NCBI RefSeq assembly: GCF_008831285.2
Contig: NC_045146.1
Span: 17,437,289 to 17,501,288 of the forward strand
From: Nymphaea colorata
Taxonomy: Eukaryota > Streptophyta > Magnoliopsida > Nymphaeales > Nymphaeaceae
DNA length: 64,000 nucleotides
Reading direction: 5' to 3'
Shown: piece by piece, positions 1 through 11,252 of the stretch
Position numbering within the stretch: position 1 is the stretch's first letter
Layout of the letters: each line of letters opens with the position of its first letter
Position numbers and translations under genes: made by a program
The notes under the pieces: model-generated
Database searches by the model: none
What the model was told of the DNA's origin: nothing
The model's input: only the letters and a program-made list of their open reading frames with translations

Positions 1-680
1 GGATCAAGAAAATGATGAAAGGTATAGGCAGGTGGTTTATGTTAGAGCCTGGACAGTACGGTACGGGTGGTTGAGACCTTATATTTTCCTCCATCGGTCC
101 AGGCTTTCCTTCCTCAAACAAGCACAAGATGTATATATGCAAGAAGCTAGGATCTAACATTTAATCACTTTGTGCGCTAACTAATGGGTATGTAAGAAGG
201 CAGATCTTTAGTCCGACTCTTGTAGTTGCAATGCAGTTTTGTATCTTAAGGTAGCAGGCCACTTAAGTTGAAAGATACACTTAAGTTGAATGGTACACTG
301 CTACCATCACTAACACTAACACCGACATAAGTTAAAATATAGGAAGTCAGGTACCAATTGATGGGGCTGAACCTCAAAATCTAGAGAGGTAAGGCCAAAT
401 GGTACTATATGGAATCAGGTAAACATAGTAAAAAAGATTGGATCCAAGTAGCCCATGGAATAATCACAAAGGGCCAAATCTCAAGTCCATAGCCAAGCAA
501 TTTGCTCTCTAGGTTCTACTCAATAGGGTCACATGCTCGTACCTCTCACAATTCTAACCCAATGCTGCCAAGTTTGAGAAGACTCGGTTAGTCCCACAAA
601 TGACCTAACTTATTGCCATATATGCGTATGATTTGTACATGGGAATCGAGATCGAAATAGAATCTTTCTTTGGTGTGTAG
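1..680. other. Gene-poor left edge
   Basis: No coding exon is recognisable here. Part of it is probably the last intron of the gene whose terminal exon follows at 681. Around 240-315 there are two short copies of a motif reading roughly ACTTAAGTTGAA, followed by GGTACACTGCTACCATCAC. This resembles the tail of the SINE-like family described elsewhere in the window. The rest is AT-rich sequence without visible structure. Confidence 0.4.
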
Positions 681-773
681 GAATATGTACCGAGACACGA
701 CGCCGGAGCGGCGAAGCTCAGGTGGGAGATGGAGCAGCTGGAACACTCGAACAAGTCGGAAATCGCACGCTGA
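681..773 (+). CDS. Probable terminal exon of an unidentified gene extending off the left edge
   Basis: A plausible 3' splice site (TGGTGTGTAG) at 671-680 is followed by 30 codons open to a TGA at 771-773. The peptide is hydrophilic and charged (ends in EQLEHSNKSEIAR) and looks like the end of a helical or coiled-coil segment. Local GC is higher than in the flanks, and the overlapping minus-strand frame has no coding character. The remaining exons must lie left of the window or in the unresolved first 680 bases. The gene is not identified. The phase of the upstream exon is unknown, so the frame rests on its being open and protein-like. Confidence 0.45.
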   Translation, partial: EYVPRHDAGAAKLRWEMEQLEHSNKSEIAR

Positions 774-1630
774 CCGGATTCATGCACGGCCAGTCGCAGC
801 CGGCCTTATATGCTGTATATTTCTAATTGCCCGATGTATGTTCATAACCGTATAAGAAAATGTATCTAGGCAAAGAACGCAGATGTTTTTCTTAGCTGCG
901 CACTTGTATCCACCACACCCATTTTCCTTTGTAATTTATATATCCTTTTTTATCATGTATGAAATTTCCGATCATCGAAAGTCCGGCAACTGTTGTCGCA
1001 ATAATTTTCACCTTTCACTTTCACTTTTTATCATTTTTCCGGCCGACGGAAATAAAGGCATTACCATTCGCCGGAAATGATACAGCCAGTCATTCTTTGC
1101 CACGTGGAACGATCGTCCGCGCAAAGGAGTGGGAAAAATCCAGGGCATTGCAGAGAGGCAAGTGGGCGAGTAAGTGGCGCTGATCGCGGAATCCTGGAGC
1201 GACACGTGTCGGTCGGTGGGATGTTGGACGGGTCAGATCGTGACGCTCCGGATAAGACCTCGATATGGAGAACCCCTTGCTTTCTGCTTCATCTTTCGGT
1301 CGAAAGAGAATGGACGCCCTGTTCTGACGGTGGGCGTCGAAATGGATCGGTACCACCTGATCCAGGACCCGGACCAAATTATTGAAACGTAAAAAAAAAG
1401 ACTATTTATGTTTTTGGAATACAGTTTCCTAATATCCCAAATTTACCAAAAATTGTGATCTTTACTTGTTTATTAAAAAAAAAAATCGGTTTTAAGCAGG
1501 TAAGTGGACACCTAAAAAGATGAGACCAACTTTCTATAGGAGGGATGGGCTAAGTAATAGATGCCTCTTGAGTAGATGAACCGATCCCAAACAGTGGGCT
1601 CATTTTCCAGCCTTCAATTCCATTTGGCTG
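774..1630. other. Putative 3'UTR followed by a GC-rich segment with G-box palindromes
   Basis: The first 200-250 bases after the terminal exon look like a 3'UTR. A GC-rich segment at about 1080-1380 contains CCACGTGG (1100-1107) and the 10-bp palindrome GACACGTGTC (1201-1210). Both carry the ACGTG core of plant G-box/ABRE elements. The open frames across this segment on both strands overlap one another and have no recognisable protein, so it is more likely regulatory than coding. Confidence 0.3.
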
Positions 1631-1651
1631 AAAACTTTTCAGGTTGAAGTT

Positions 1652-1804
1652 AAACTGATGAAAAAGATGCTCCCCTTATCAACGTTTCGGATTAAACCTA
1701 TGCTTCCCTTATCAACATTTCAGATTAAAACTGATGAAAATGATGCTGCCTTTATCAACATTTCTGATTAAACTGATGAAAGTGATGCTCCCCTTATCAT
1801 AACC
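1652..1804. repeat. Four-copy imperfect tandem repeat, unit about 35-42 bp
   Basis: Units beginning AAACTGATGAAAAAGATGCT and ending in TTATCAACATTTCTGATT repeat at about 1652, 1694, 1728 and 1770. The second unit lacks the GATGAAAA portion and the fourth is truncated. Mismatches between copies are few, so the duplication is fairly recent. Confidence 0.75.
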
Positions 1805-4800
1805 AACATCTTAATTGTGTTTTTGAAAAATTTTCTTCTCTCATTGATGCAAACCTTCAAGTACTTCTTTCTGCAGAAATTTAACAGGAAAGTGCCTAGT
1901 CTTTCTGTCCAATTGAGTTGATCTTTTGATGGTGAGTCCCCATGCTTGGTTTGCCGTTGAAGTAAGACTGAGGAGTCCTTGCGTATGGCTTTATCTTGAG
2001 TAGAGGTAGAACCACATGCCCAACATACTGAAATAGAGCAGTTGGGTTCAGGTTGGCTGGTGCCCACCTTCTACCCAATTTTGAACTGAGACCTGCACCA
2101 GGCCCATGCCACGCCCCCCTCGGGAATCGAACCAGGTTTGTACGCATCTCCCCTTCCTGGTTTAGATTTCTGTCTCTGCCACTGCTCTTTAGCACTATTT
2201 AGTTTGAATTTCTCTAGCCAATGACCAAGCAAAAGCAATGGAAACAATTGCAGCTTTCTCTTGTACTCCAACAGTTGCACATGGAGCATTTTGGTCGGGA
2301 AGGCGCGGCCTGCCATGGCCTGGACTGCACGTTTTGGAAGCTCATATTGAAGAGCTCACATGTGAATAACAGTGGCTGTGGACCCCCAATTTCACACCGG
2401 TTTTGTCACTCAGCAACACTGAACAGATGCTTCATCAGCTTTGGCTCCTGCAGTGATCTTTCTCTCTCTCTCACTCTCTCACCCAAAGGCTCCGGGGAAT
2501 TGCCACTAAGAATCACGCTGTCGATCAGAGTCTCTTGAGTTTTCCTTATCAGAAGTTGACGTGGTCAAGCCATTGAGAATGAAAGCAATTCATTTTCTTG
2601 ATGTGGGCAGAAGAGCAACTAGCAGCTGCAGTGTAACCATTGTTGAATCACATGCGCCCACAAATAAATGCACATGAAAATTTAATGAGCAGCTCTTTAA
2701 TAGTACTCATCTCAATCCTACTTAATTACTTCTAGAGCATATACTTGCATTCCTTCCTTAATTGAAACATTGAGGTGTACCCTTCAATGCTTACTCTTGG
2801 AAACGAGGAATGCATAAGATCAAGTCAATTAAACAGAAGTACCAACGTTTGTTTCTTCAAGCTCTGAAGGTAACATGAGGCATTTTTCTCAACCTGGCAG
2901 CGGCCGATGGATTGCCCGAGATTCTCAGAAACAGATACCAACCGGACTTATGAATTCAGTTAGGATCATTGAGAAGGAAACTTCTGCAATTGCAGATTTG
3001 GAGTGTCCAAAAGGCGGCAGGAATTTTTTTCGGCTAAGGATATGATAAACAGAGGGCAGGGAATGATTTTCTCCCAAGGTTAACGAATATGTTGGGGGGA
3101 AAAGTGGCAGTAAAATCAATTTGTCATGAAGAACCACAATCCTACCAGAGTGCATTCATGAGACCAAAGTCTATGCTCTGTGCAACCATAGACTGATTTA
3201 GGATGAACTGATTAATGATAGATTTCTTCATTACAACTCTGCGAGCTTCTCCTAAGCCCTACAAGTGCCTCTTCTGTTTAGGCCGACTGGACAATGTCAC
3301 TAGTTAAAAGATGAATAGTTGCAAGGGATTCATCATTTAGCTCGTTCTGATTATCATCAGATAAGATAATCGACTTCATTGCTTTCATGAATAAATTTTT
3401 TGTTATTTGATCTGTCAAAGTGACAGCTAGCAATCATAGGTGGAGAAGAAGCAAGATTCTGAATCAACTAGAAGAGGGAAATAAAAATAAAATGCTACGT
3501 CTCGACCTCACGGTCAAAAAGGAAAAGAATCCCAGAGGGAGGATGTACACGAGAGACCAGTATGCTTTCTTTCGCACATGCAAAACCTGCAACCCACTAT
3601 TGAAGAAGCTGCAATCAGAAAGATCGATTGGTAAACTCTCTGTTTTGCCATAAGAGAAACGCAAGCCTCAAAACCAACGACAAAAATCAAAGGAAGACTC
3701 GTATATTTGATCAGATTTCGTGTACCAAACAAGTCCTTTCTTTATCCCAATAGTACAAAAGGACATGCACCAGAAGCAAGGGACTACAATCAATCATGTA
3801 TTCCAATGACACGAAAGGCTTCCTCCTGCTCACCTTTCTTTCAAATGGGTTCCTTTTTGTTTCATGTGAAGTTTCCAAAGCAAAAAGATGAGTCCTTTTT
3901 CTGAAAGAAGATCATTTTGGCTTTGATTGAAGACGCGTCTTCTTTTGTAAGTTTATTTTTCCAGAATTATAGCCAAAAGTTACGAAGTGCAAGTGCAAAA
4001 TTAGTGTGTTTGATGCCCATGTAAATCCTCTTGTTGCAGAAAGAAAACCTTCCACTATTTTGTTTTCCTGTACATGGCATGGCTCACTGGTATGCTTCAC
4101 ATTGGGGCCCAGTGTCAGAAGGAGTTTCTCACAAGGATCAGACTAATCAGCCAAATATCTTTCGATGGCAAGAAGAATGGCGCTTATTTGGTATATATTA
4201 CGGAATTCCTTTCCTCTCTTCCTCCTTTTCTTTGAAAGCAAAAGATGGACAAAATGAATAGAAAAGAACAAGCACAGGTGCATAAAGTTAGATGTAACCC
4301 TTTGTTTTGCTCTTTCTGATTTCTTCCTTTCGTATTCTGGATTTGGTGGAAAGCCCGGCCACGGAGACTGATTGATTTTTGCATTTCAGTGGTGAACTAA
4401 TGTGCATTTTCCATCTTGAATTCTGCAAAACAGGTGCTGTATCCCCCACACGTGTTTCCTCCAAATATACAGGCTAACAGTTCCTAATCTTTTCAGACCA
4501 AAAATCTTTTTTTTTTCCACACGACTGGCCTGTTCATTCATGTTCTCAAAAATTATGACACTTTACACGTGATCATATTTCATATTCTGGTTACCTCACA
4601 TGAATGAATTTGAAAAAAACAGTGACCATGATAAACTTAACGCTGATCCGCGATGCCAATCCTGCATCACTGATCTTCAATAGTCGTCCATTACAGTGTA
4701 TGACAGTCATAATGGGCTCCATGTCGCTTCAGTCTTAAGCACCACCATTAACATTCTAAGCTTCTTCTTGACCTTCTACCATCCAGAGTTTTCAATCAGT

Positions 4801-5280
4801 GCCTTGTTCAAGAACACACTTAGCCTTGCCTAAACCCAAAGCTCATGATCAATCAATGTCTTCCTGCCCCTTTTGTAAAATGAGAGAAGCTCTCACAAAC
4901 TCTCAACCAAAATAAATAAAGCTTTAATTCTCCAACACCTCGAGGGACATCTTGCGTTGATTTATATAATAAAGATAGCCATCCCTGTCCACAGAAAGAA
5001 AGTTGAGTTTTGTCAACCTATAGTAGAAACGTTGAAGCAATGGCAAGAGAATATACACAAAAGAAGGTGACATAAATGATGAGATTCTCACCTGCAGCTT
5101 TAACTTGGGCATTAATGGCAAAATTTACTGCAATCCCTTAGTGCCTTTTTCCCCCTAAGTTTGAAAACCATGGGAAAATAATAGTATGACCGATGCAGTC
5201 ACTGTTAGTTGGGAAATTTTCTGCTAACTAGGACAAGATTTTTAAAAGGAAGATGTACTTGAAACTGCTGAATTTGACAG
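1805..5280. other. Intergenic, no supported gene
   Basis: Several 60-105 codon frames occur on both strands, but none has a recognisable protein or consistent splice context. On the minus strand at about 2190-2100 a stretch with CAGTGGCAGAGACAG and, about 50 bases later, GGTTCGATTCCCGAG resembles a degenerate transposon or tRNA-derived end. A (CT)n run lies at 2461-2482. Nothing else is seen. Confidence 0.4.
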
Positions 5281-5370
5281 GTGTTGCAAGCAGCAAGTAC
5301 AGCTATGATGAACCTGGCTGCAGCCAAGCTGTCTATAAGGACACCCACTCTGGTTGATAGGGTTATGAAG
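5281..5370 (+). other. Exon-like segment, unidentified
   Basis: Thirty codons open in one frame are bounded by a plausible acceptor (GAATTTGACAG before 5281) and donor (ATGAAG/GTAAAA at 5370). The translation is alanine- and leucine-rich and helical (ends TLVDRVMK). No neighbouring exon with compatible phase was found. It may be an exon of an unrecognised or decayed gene, or chance. Confidence 0.2.
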
Positions 5371-7268
5371 GTAAAAGCTTCTTTAATTCACAGGAAGAAT
5401 CATCACAGAAGAATACAAATCCCTTCAAGCAAGTGCTAGTAATCTCAAATCAGGGCAATGAATACTCGGCAGCCTTCCGTGTATAAAAATTACTTCCTCT
5501 CCATCTCCAAAGTTCAAACACAACAAATACATCTCTGAATCAAATTTCACTTGTAAAACCTTCACATATCCATATACATGTTGCTTTCTGTTAGAGAGTG
5601 CTTGTGATCCTTCAGCTTAAGACATTTAGGGAGGGAATGAACGGAAAATGACAAATGCCATTCAATCAAAACAGACTTAAGATTGCTCTTCTCTTCGTTT
5701 ATTTAGTGTTCGAGGTGCAGCATTCTAACTGCCATTCTGAACAAATTTTTGAATAGATTGGTTCTTCCAACGATCAGCTTGAACGTAATATCATAATTAA
5801 CAGCTCAGAGATATTACATAGGAAAAGGCAACTGGGCGTACAGGTTTATATTGTCAGAGCGAAGGAATATGCCCCCCAAGGGATCTGCAATTCACCGTGA
5901 TCAGCACGTGGCTTTAACTGTAAAAGGACATAAGTGTGCAGGAGTTATGATTCCTTCAAGGTACAAACTTTAAAGGACAGAATAGACAGCGAAACCACCA
6001 TGGCATGGTGGCCAAGATTTAAAGTGCTTTTGACAACGAATGGGCCACTTTTAGATCTGAATGGGGACACATCCACTCTGTGCTTGTTAGTCATGAACCT
6101 GGCTCTTCCTCAAAGTTACCATCTTCTATTAATGGGCCACCATAGTAGCTGACCTGCACAAAATTCAAATCACAGTCACATGGCCGGTTCATATGTTGAC
6201 CTCTGTATCATGAATGCCCTCACATTAAGCAAGCACATCTTTGGAAGAAAATGATATTCGAAATTTAGTTTTACAGCATCCTTTTTGGCTACTTGTTCTA
6301 ATGCATCTCTGCCCCAAATGTCGTTCTTGCTTTGAAAATTTCACTAAAAGCATACGCTCAAGTTTTGGTGGGATAACAAAAATGCATTTCGTTTTTGAGT
6401 TCTTTCATTTTACCACCTAAATTGCATAGAAATGAAAGAAATCTAAACTTAGCATATTTCTGCTGTACCACCAAAGCTTCCTCTCTCTTTTCAGCGTGGC
6501 GTGCTGTAAATAACTTTTTTGATCGGTGAAAAACAGAAGGATGGCAAGGGTAAAAGTTCGAATGCTACCAAAATGCAAACAGAAGAATTGAACAGAAGGA
6601 TGGCAAGTCATTTTTCAACTGCTTCGCAACTAGTAAGATCTGGTCATGAAAAATTGGCCTGAAACAGCCACTTCCAGCTAGCCAAAGTCAGAAGAAAGCA
6701 TATCCCTTCTTGCCAAGTGTTAATTGTACAAACTATGCTGCATGGAGGAATCCTCAAAGTTAAATGAGGGGAACCTAAAAAGGGACAAGATGAGAAAGGC
6801 AATTAAATTTGATGGCAGCCTTGATCGAACTTACTATTGTCTTCTGAAAATTTGAAGGGGTGGAGTCCGAAGTTACTTTTTTCTCAGTAGATGGAGCTAC
6901 ACAAGACTAGTTGATCCATAGCTTTAGCGAAGGATTTAGGTCTTCAAAATGGACCATTCAAGAATTGACAAGCAAAAGAATAGAATAGCATGAGGCTTCA
7001 ATACCATCTCCTCAAAATCTTTTCAATTGCACACCACCCAATGGATTTTGATGACTTCAACTGCCAACCAAATCTTGCAGTTCATTTGTGCCAATCAGAC
7101 TTCGTGCCACAGAAGCTATCTAAGAGCACATTTTATTGTTTTTCATAGTGTCCTACATCCTACAAAGCAGTGTTTCCACCTCATGTAGCGTTTATTTGCT
7201 TCTTTCCTTGGCTACATTGCGTAGATACTTGCCCCAATTTTTGTCATCAGTCATGTATGGACTTTTAT
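5371..7268. other. Intergenic, one doubtful minus-strand terminal exon at about 6090-6152
   Basis: On the minus strand, an acceptor-like TTTTGTGCAG is followed by about 20 codons (YYGGPLIEDGNFEEEPGS then stop) at about 6152-6090. No partner exon was found. The rest shows no supported gene. Confidence 0.2.
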
Positions 7269-7430
7269 GTCAAGAACCTGGTGCTTGGCATCTGCTCTAA
7301 TCTTCTCCTTCAATCTTCTATTTGCCTGTGACGAGAACCTGGTGTTTGGCACCTACTTAATTATGGCCTTCAATCTTGTTTCACCCTTTACAAGAACCTG
7401 GTTTTGAATTGGCATCTACTTTTAACCTTT
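7269..7430. repeat. Three-copy degenerate tandem repeat, unit about 60 bp
   Basis: The phrase CAAGAACCTGGTGCTTGGCATCT recurs, with drift, at about 7271, 7331 and 7389, each time followed by CTTCAATCTT-like sequence. No coding function is apparent. Confidence 0.6.
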
Positions 7431-7624
7431 GCAAGCAAAATAATGCGAGAAATTTGCTCTGCTTTTTCTTTCTCTTTAACAAAGGCATGTTGATGGGGAA
7501 GTCGAAACCAGCCAAACGGATTAGCTTTTGCCTGATCAAATTTTGGTAGGACTATATTCCTTATTTATTGTTATTTAGCATGTTTTTCACACTTCCACGC
7601 AACTTATACTAAGCAAAGTGAACT

Positions 7625-7860
7625 TTCCAAAGATCCCGGAGCATAGCCCAAATGGGTGGGCCTGAGGCACATAATGTGGTGTGTTTTGGGTTCAACTCCC
7701 ATGAGGCTATATCGCTGTACGGGAAAGGAGTAGCTCCTATATGCAAGTTGAAGCATGTGAAAATCTCACCACCTAATACCAACATAGCTTTTGACCTGGG
7801 AACGAGGGGAAGGAGGTTTCGGCTTTTGCTAGTGAGATGGGATTAATCCTTGTCCTCCCA
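7625..7860 (+). mobile_element. tRNA-derived SINE-like element
   Basis: The head carries a box A-like TAGCCCAAATGGGTGG at about 7645 and a box B-like GGGTTCAACTCCC about 50 bases downstream, the usual spacing of an RNA polymerase III internal promoter. It is followed by a body with ATGCAAGTTGAAGCATGTG, which resembles the AAGTTGAAG tail of the other SINE-like copies here. It does not fold as an intact tRNA gene. The 3' boundary is uncertain and target-site duplications were not resolved. Confidence 0.4.
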
Positions 7861-9162
7861 TTCACCAGAAAGTAAACTTTCCAAACAAGAGAAATCTCAT
7901 GTTTTAGAATCAAATTAAAGGCCTGCTGATTAACGAGTGGGCGGTGATGAAGGGGTTTGGGGAAGAAACCGAAAGGTAGACAAAATCTTTCCATTGCTTC
8001 CATTGAACACTTGCTCATTATGGCCATTTACTTTGTAGCAAAAGAAACAAGTTTTTTTGCTTATAACGAATAAAAATCCATACTGGATCCTCGCATTTTC
8101 AAAAGATTTCTGCAACTAGAAACTCAAATTGTTGTCATCAATCGTGTATGGACTTTGAGCCCCCATATCATTTTGACAAGGATTAACGATTATGCATTTG
8201 TTTGTAGCCACATTTTGATAAATCTGGATTGCTCAAACTTGTTTTAAAAAGTTATGATGTAGACTATTATATTAATATAGCTGTAATCACCTCCATATCG
8301 TTAATTTTGGGCTTGATCATCACTTGGTCTGGGAATAGTTAGGGTGAGCTGAGGATGCTAGGAGTGCAAAAATACATACAACAATGTAATCTGTCACTTC
8401 ACTTCACTGTGTTAGCTTCATGCTTGCTTGAGACACACCATGAACAACAAGAAAATAAATTCTTAAAACTTGAATGGTCGTAAATCTACAAAATTTTTCC
8501 TTCAATAGACAACAACACTGTTCAAAGTCATTGCTTTTTGGCCGATAATGCGTTTACACTAAGAATATCTTGAAACTTCTCATTTTCTCAAGGACATAAG
8601 AGTGCAATTGCATGTTATGATCACGCTCCAGTTGGTAAACAAACCTGCTAGCAAATTGGACATGTCTTGATCGGTGGGTTTGGCCCGTCCAGGTCTTAAT
8701 CTTACTAAATTATATACGAAGTGGTACTCTTCGCCTTAGGAGAGCAGAGCAGGTCGTCTAGTTAGTGATGTCAAGGACATGCCATAACTCCAAAACCTGC
8801 TAACGTGACAGCAGCTAGAAGAGTACTTATGAATTCGATTCTTGTGAATTCTGTCTTTGATTCCTGATCAACCAACCAACCGATCGAATGTGACATGGCC
8901 TGGATTTGGGCTTTTAGACACGCATCTCACTACAGAATAACTAGCAAGCTTTGAGCCCTGGAGTTTAGGTTTGCACCTGGATTCAGTCCTAAGGCTTATT
9001 GATCATAAGCCAAGTCTTTCTTAGGGTCGTAGCATAGTTGGACAAGTTGAATGGTGCACTGTCGATTGCATCTTCTGTTTAATTCTCATGATGCTACTTT
9101 TTTTGGGCTATAAACAATGGTAAAAATGACACTCGAGTTGAAGGTTGTCTTATAGGACCATC
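7861..9162. other. Intergenic, no supported gene
   Basis: AT-rich sequence with short frames on both strands and no recognisable protein. A tail fragment of the SINE-like family (GACAAGTTGAATGGTGCACTGTCG) lies at about 9041. Confidence 0.4.
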
Positions 9163-9292
9163 CAGGTTTTAAAGTAGCTATGGATCTTGGGGGCAAGAAA
9201 AAGAAAAAGAGCTTCAACCACTCAAAGTAGGTTTTAAAGTAGATGTGGATCTTGGGGGCAGAGAAAAAGAGAAAGAGCTTCAGCCACTTGCT
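9163..9292. repeat. Two-copy tandem duplication, unit about 65 bp
   Basis: The string GGTTTTAAAGTAG, then ATGGATCTTGGGGGCA, a purine-rich AAGAAAAAGAGCTTCA and CCACT occur twice in a row, starting at about 9165 and 9230. Differences between copies are few. Confidence 0.75.
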
Positions 9293-10187
9293 CACGTAGT
9301 GCGCTCCTTCCCGCTCACCCAAAAAATTTAAGGGTGGCCTTGTCTAAATAGAAAAAGGTTGAAAGGTTAGGCTCATTGTTGATGTACAAAAGGGTAAGCT
9401 TATCATGATCACAATGACCAATGCATTTGGCCTTTTTTTCATCTTTTCCTGCTAGAATAATTAACACGTTATATGATGGCTTGCCATGTGTTCTATATGA
9501 TAGCCATGATGAAGGGCATGAGGAATCATTTCCATGTGCCAAGTTAATTACTATAGTTTCATAGTTCTTCAACAAAAGATGTTCTCATGCTCATGATTTT
9601 CTTAAAAAAAAATTGTTGGTGGGGAGAGGTGTTTAAAACCAACTATTTTTAGATGGGACACTAGATAGGGCTTCCTCGGCCTTTTATTAAACAAAAAATA
9701 GGAGAAATTGATAATATGTACAAAGCAAATCCCAAAGAAAAAAAGGATAATTTGAAGGGGTCATCAAATCAAAGGCCTCCCCAAAGATGGGAAAATGATC
9801 CCATTCAAAGAAGTCACACGGGTTTGTGCACAGAGGAGAGAAAGAATCTCCTCCACCACAATACAAAATTTTAGACCATCGTTACCTGTACTTCCAAAAT
9901 CCCTTGCAAAGAGTTGTGGCGAAGAGTTGTGCCGATCTTCTTCCTCCAGGTCTTGGGGCTGAACGCCAAATGGACACGAGCCATCGGATCAAGGAGTGTA
10001 CTGCAAAATCTGAGGACACTTGGTTGTGTTGGTTTAACCACTCTCACAATGTAAAGATATGTTACCTAAGGTAAAGATATGTTAAATCAAGAAAGTTTCT
10101 TATCAATGAGGTTTGTACTCATGACCAGCTCCGGCGACGGTGGCCCGCTGCCCATTTGTGCTAATTTCTCTGGTTTCATCAAACCCA
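9293..10187. other. Intergenic, no supported gene
   Basis: Open frames at 9315-9575 (minus) and 9826-10074 (plus) have no recognisable domain and no convincing splice context. Confidence 0.35.
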
Positions 10188-11252
10188 TCATTTGCCATGG
10201 TATGATCTCATTCTACGTTCACTAGAACAATTTAGTTCGGTGATTAAGGAGAGCAGCCCAACTGATCGATCTCCTTGCTGGGCCAAGAAAATGCTGGGAA
10301 CACCATCAAGCATTGCAGTAACTGCTAAGCTGCCAACAATTGATATCCAGCTCTGACATAAACAAATAGAATGACAGGAGGAGAAATATGTGCTTTTAAC
10401 TCGGTACATTTAATACGAGTTTAATGGCTACACCAAACTCTTGAGGTGTAAACAGCAGCCTAGCTATTGGTAAGTTGTCAGATGGCCTTCCATTTTTTGC
10501 TTCACTTGACATGCCAAAGATTAGCTCAATCCCTTCTGTAAATGGTTTGCAATAATTCTTTGACACTCACTCTTGCATTTTCTTACATCATACATACGTA
10601 CTGTCAGAACCAGGCAGTACTTTTTTACAGACGGCATATATGAGACACTGTTTTTGACAGAACAGACAACAGCAGCAGCAGCAGTTCAGAGGAAGGAATC
10701 TCTAGCGCAAGAAAATGAAGAAACTAAAATAGATGTCACCGTTTCGGACATTTATGAATTACATACTCCACGTTAAGGACTTCCGGAAACATAGTTGCAT
10801 AGCAATAGCAGTCTCTGTTCCTTTCTCCGTTGCTGAAAAATTCAAATTCGGAAGGATGATGGTTTCCCGACCTTCCTCCTCATAAGGCCGAAGGAAAATC
10901 CAACACGAACCTTCTTCATCCTGCCCTTTCTCCGGTATCGGAATGGAGACTCGGCAGTTGATGTTGCGAAGGGCTCGGTACCAACTTCACTTCGGGGAAT
11001 GAGGGGGGCGGTCTTCGCTTCACCGGTGCCGTCATCGACGTCGTCGGCGGTGGGAATGTTGATGCAAGAGCACCGGTCCAGGGTGGAGAAGAAGAAGGTG
11101 GCGATGGTACTTCCGAGCCAAAGGGCCACCCGGTCGATCCGCCAGCATGTAGTCGGCGGGCGCTCGCCCGCCATGGAGTTGTGTTTGTGGTGGTGGCGGG
11201 GGAAGATGGTGCAGCCTGTTGATGTCGTCATGGACCCAAATCGATGAATCAA
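10188..11252 (-). CDS. Unidentified small gene, probably two exons
   Basis: An ATG-initiated frame on the minus strand runs from 11252 (or the internal ATG at about 11174) to a stop at 10842. Its core reads DRVALWLGSTIATFFFSTLD followed by RCSCIN and an acidic TADDVDDG stretch. That is a membrane-like helix followed by a Cys pair and acid residues, at coding-like GC content. A second minus-strand open segment, 10352-10188, follows a clear acceptor (TTATGTCAG), is phase 0, begins SWISIVGSLAVTAML and ends at a TGA. I infer that both belong to one gene with an intron between about 10.9 and 10.35 kb, but the donor is not certain. The family is not identified. The polyalanine/polyglutamate frame upstream (minus 11400-11032) is microsatellite read-through. 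The first segment alone may be the whole gene. Confidence 0.4.

Noticed and set aside
1077..1392. Three overlapping frames of 72-102 codons on both strands
   Set aside because: Mutual shadows in a GC-rich segment without splice signals or known protein features.
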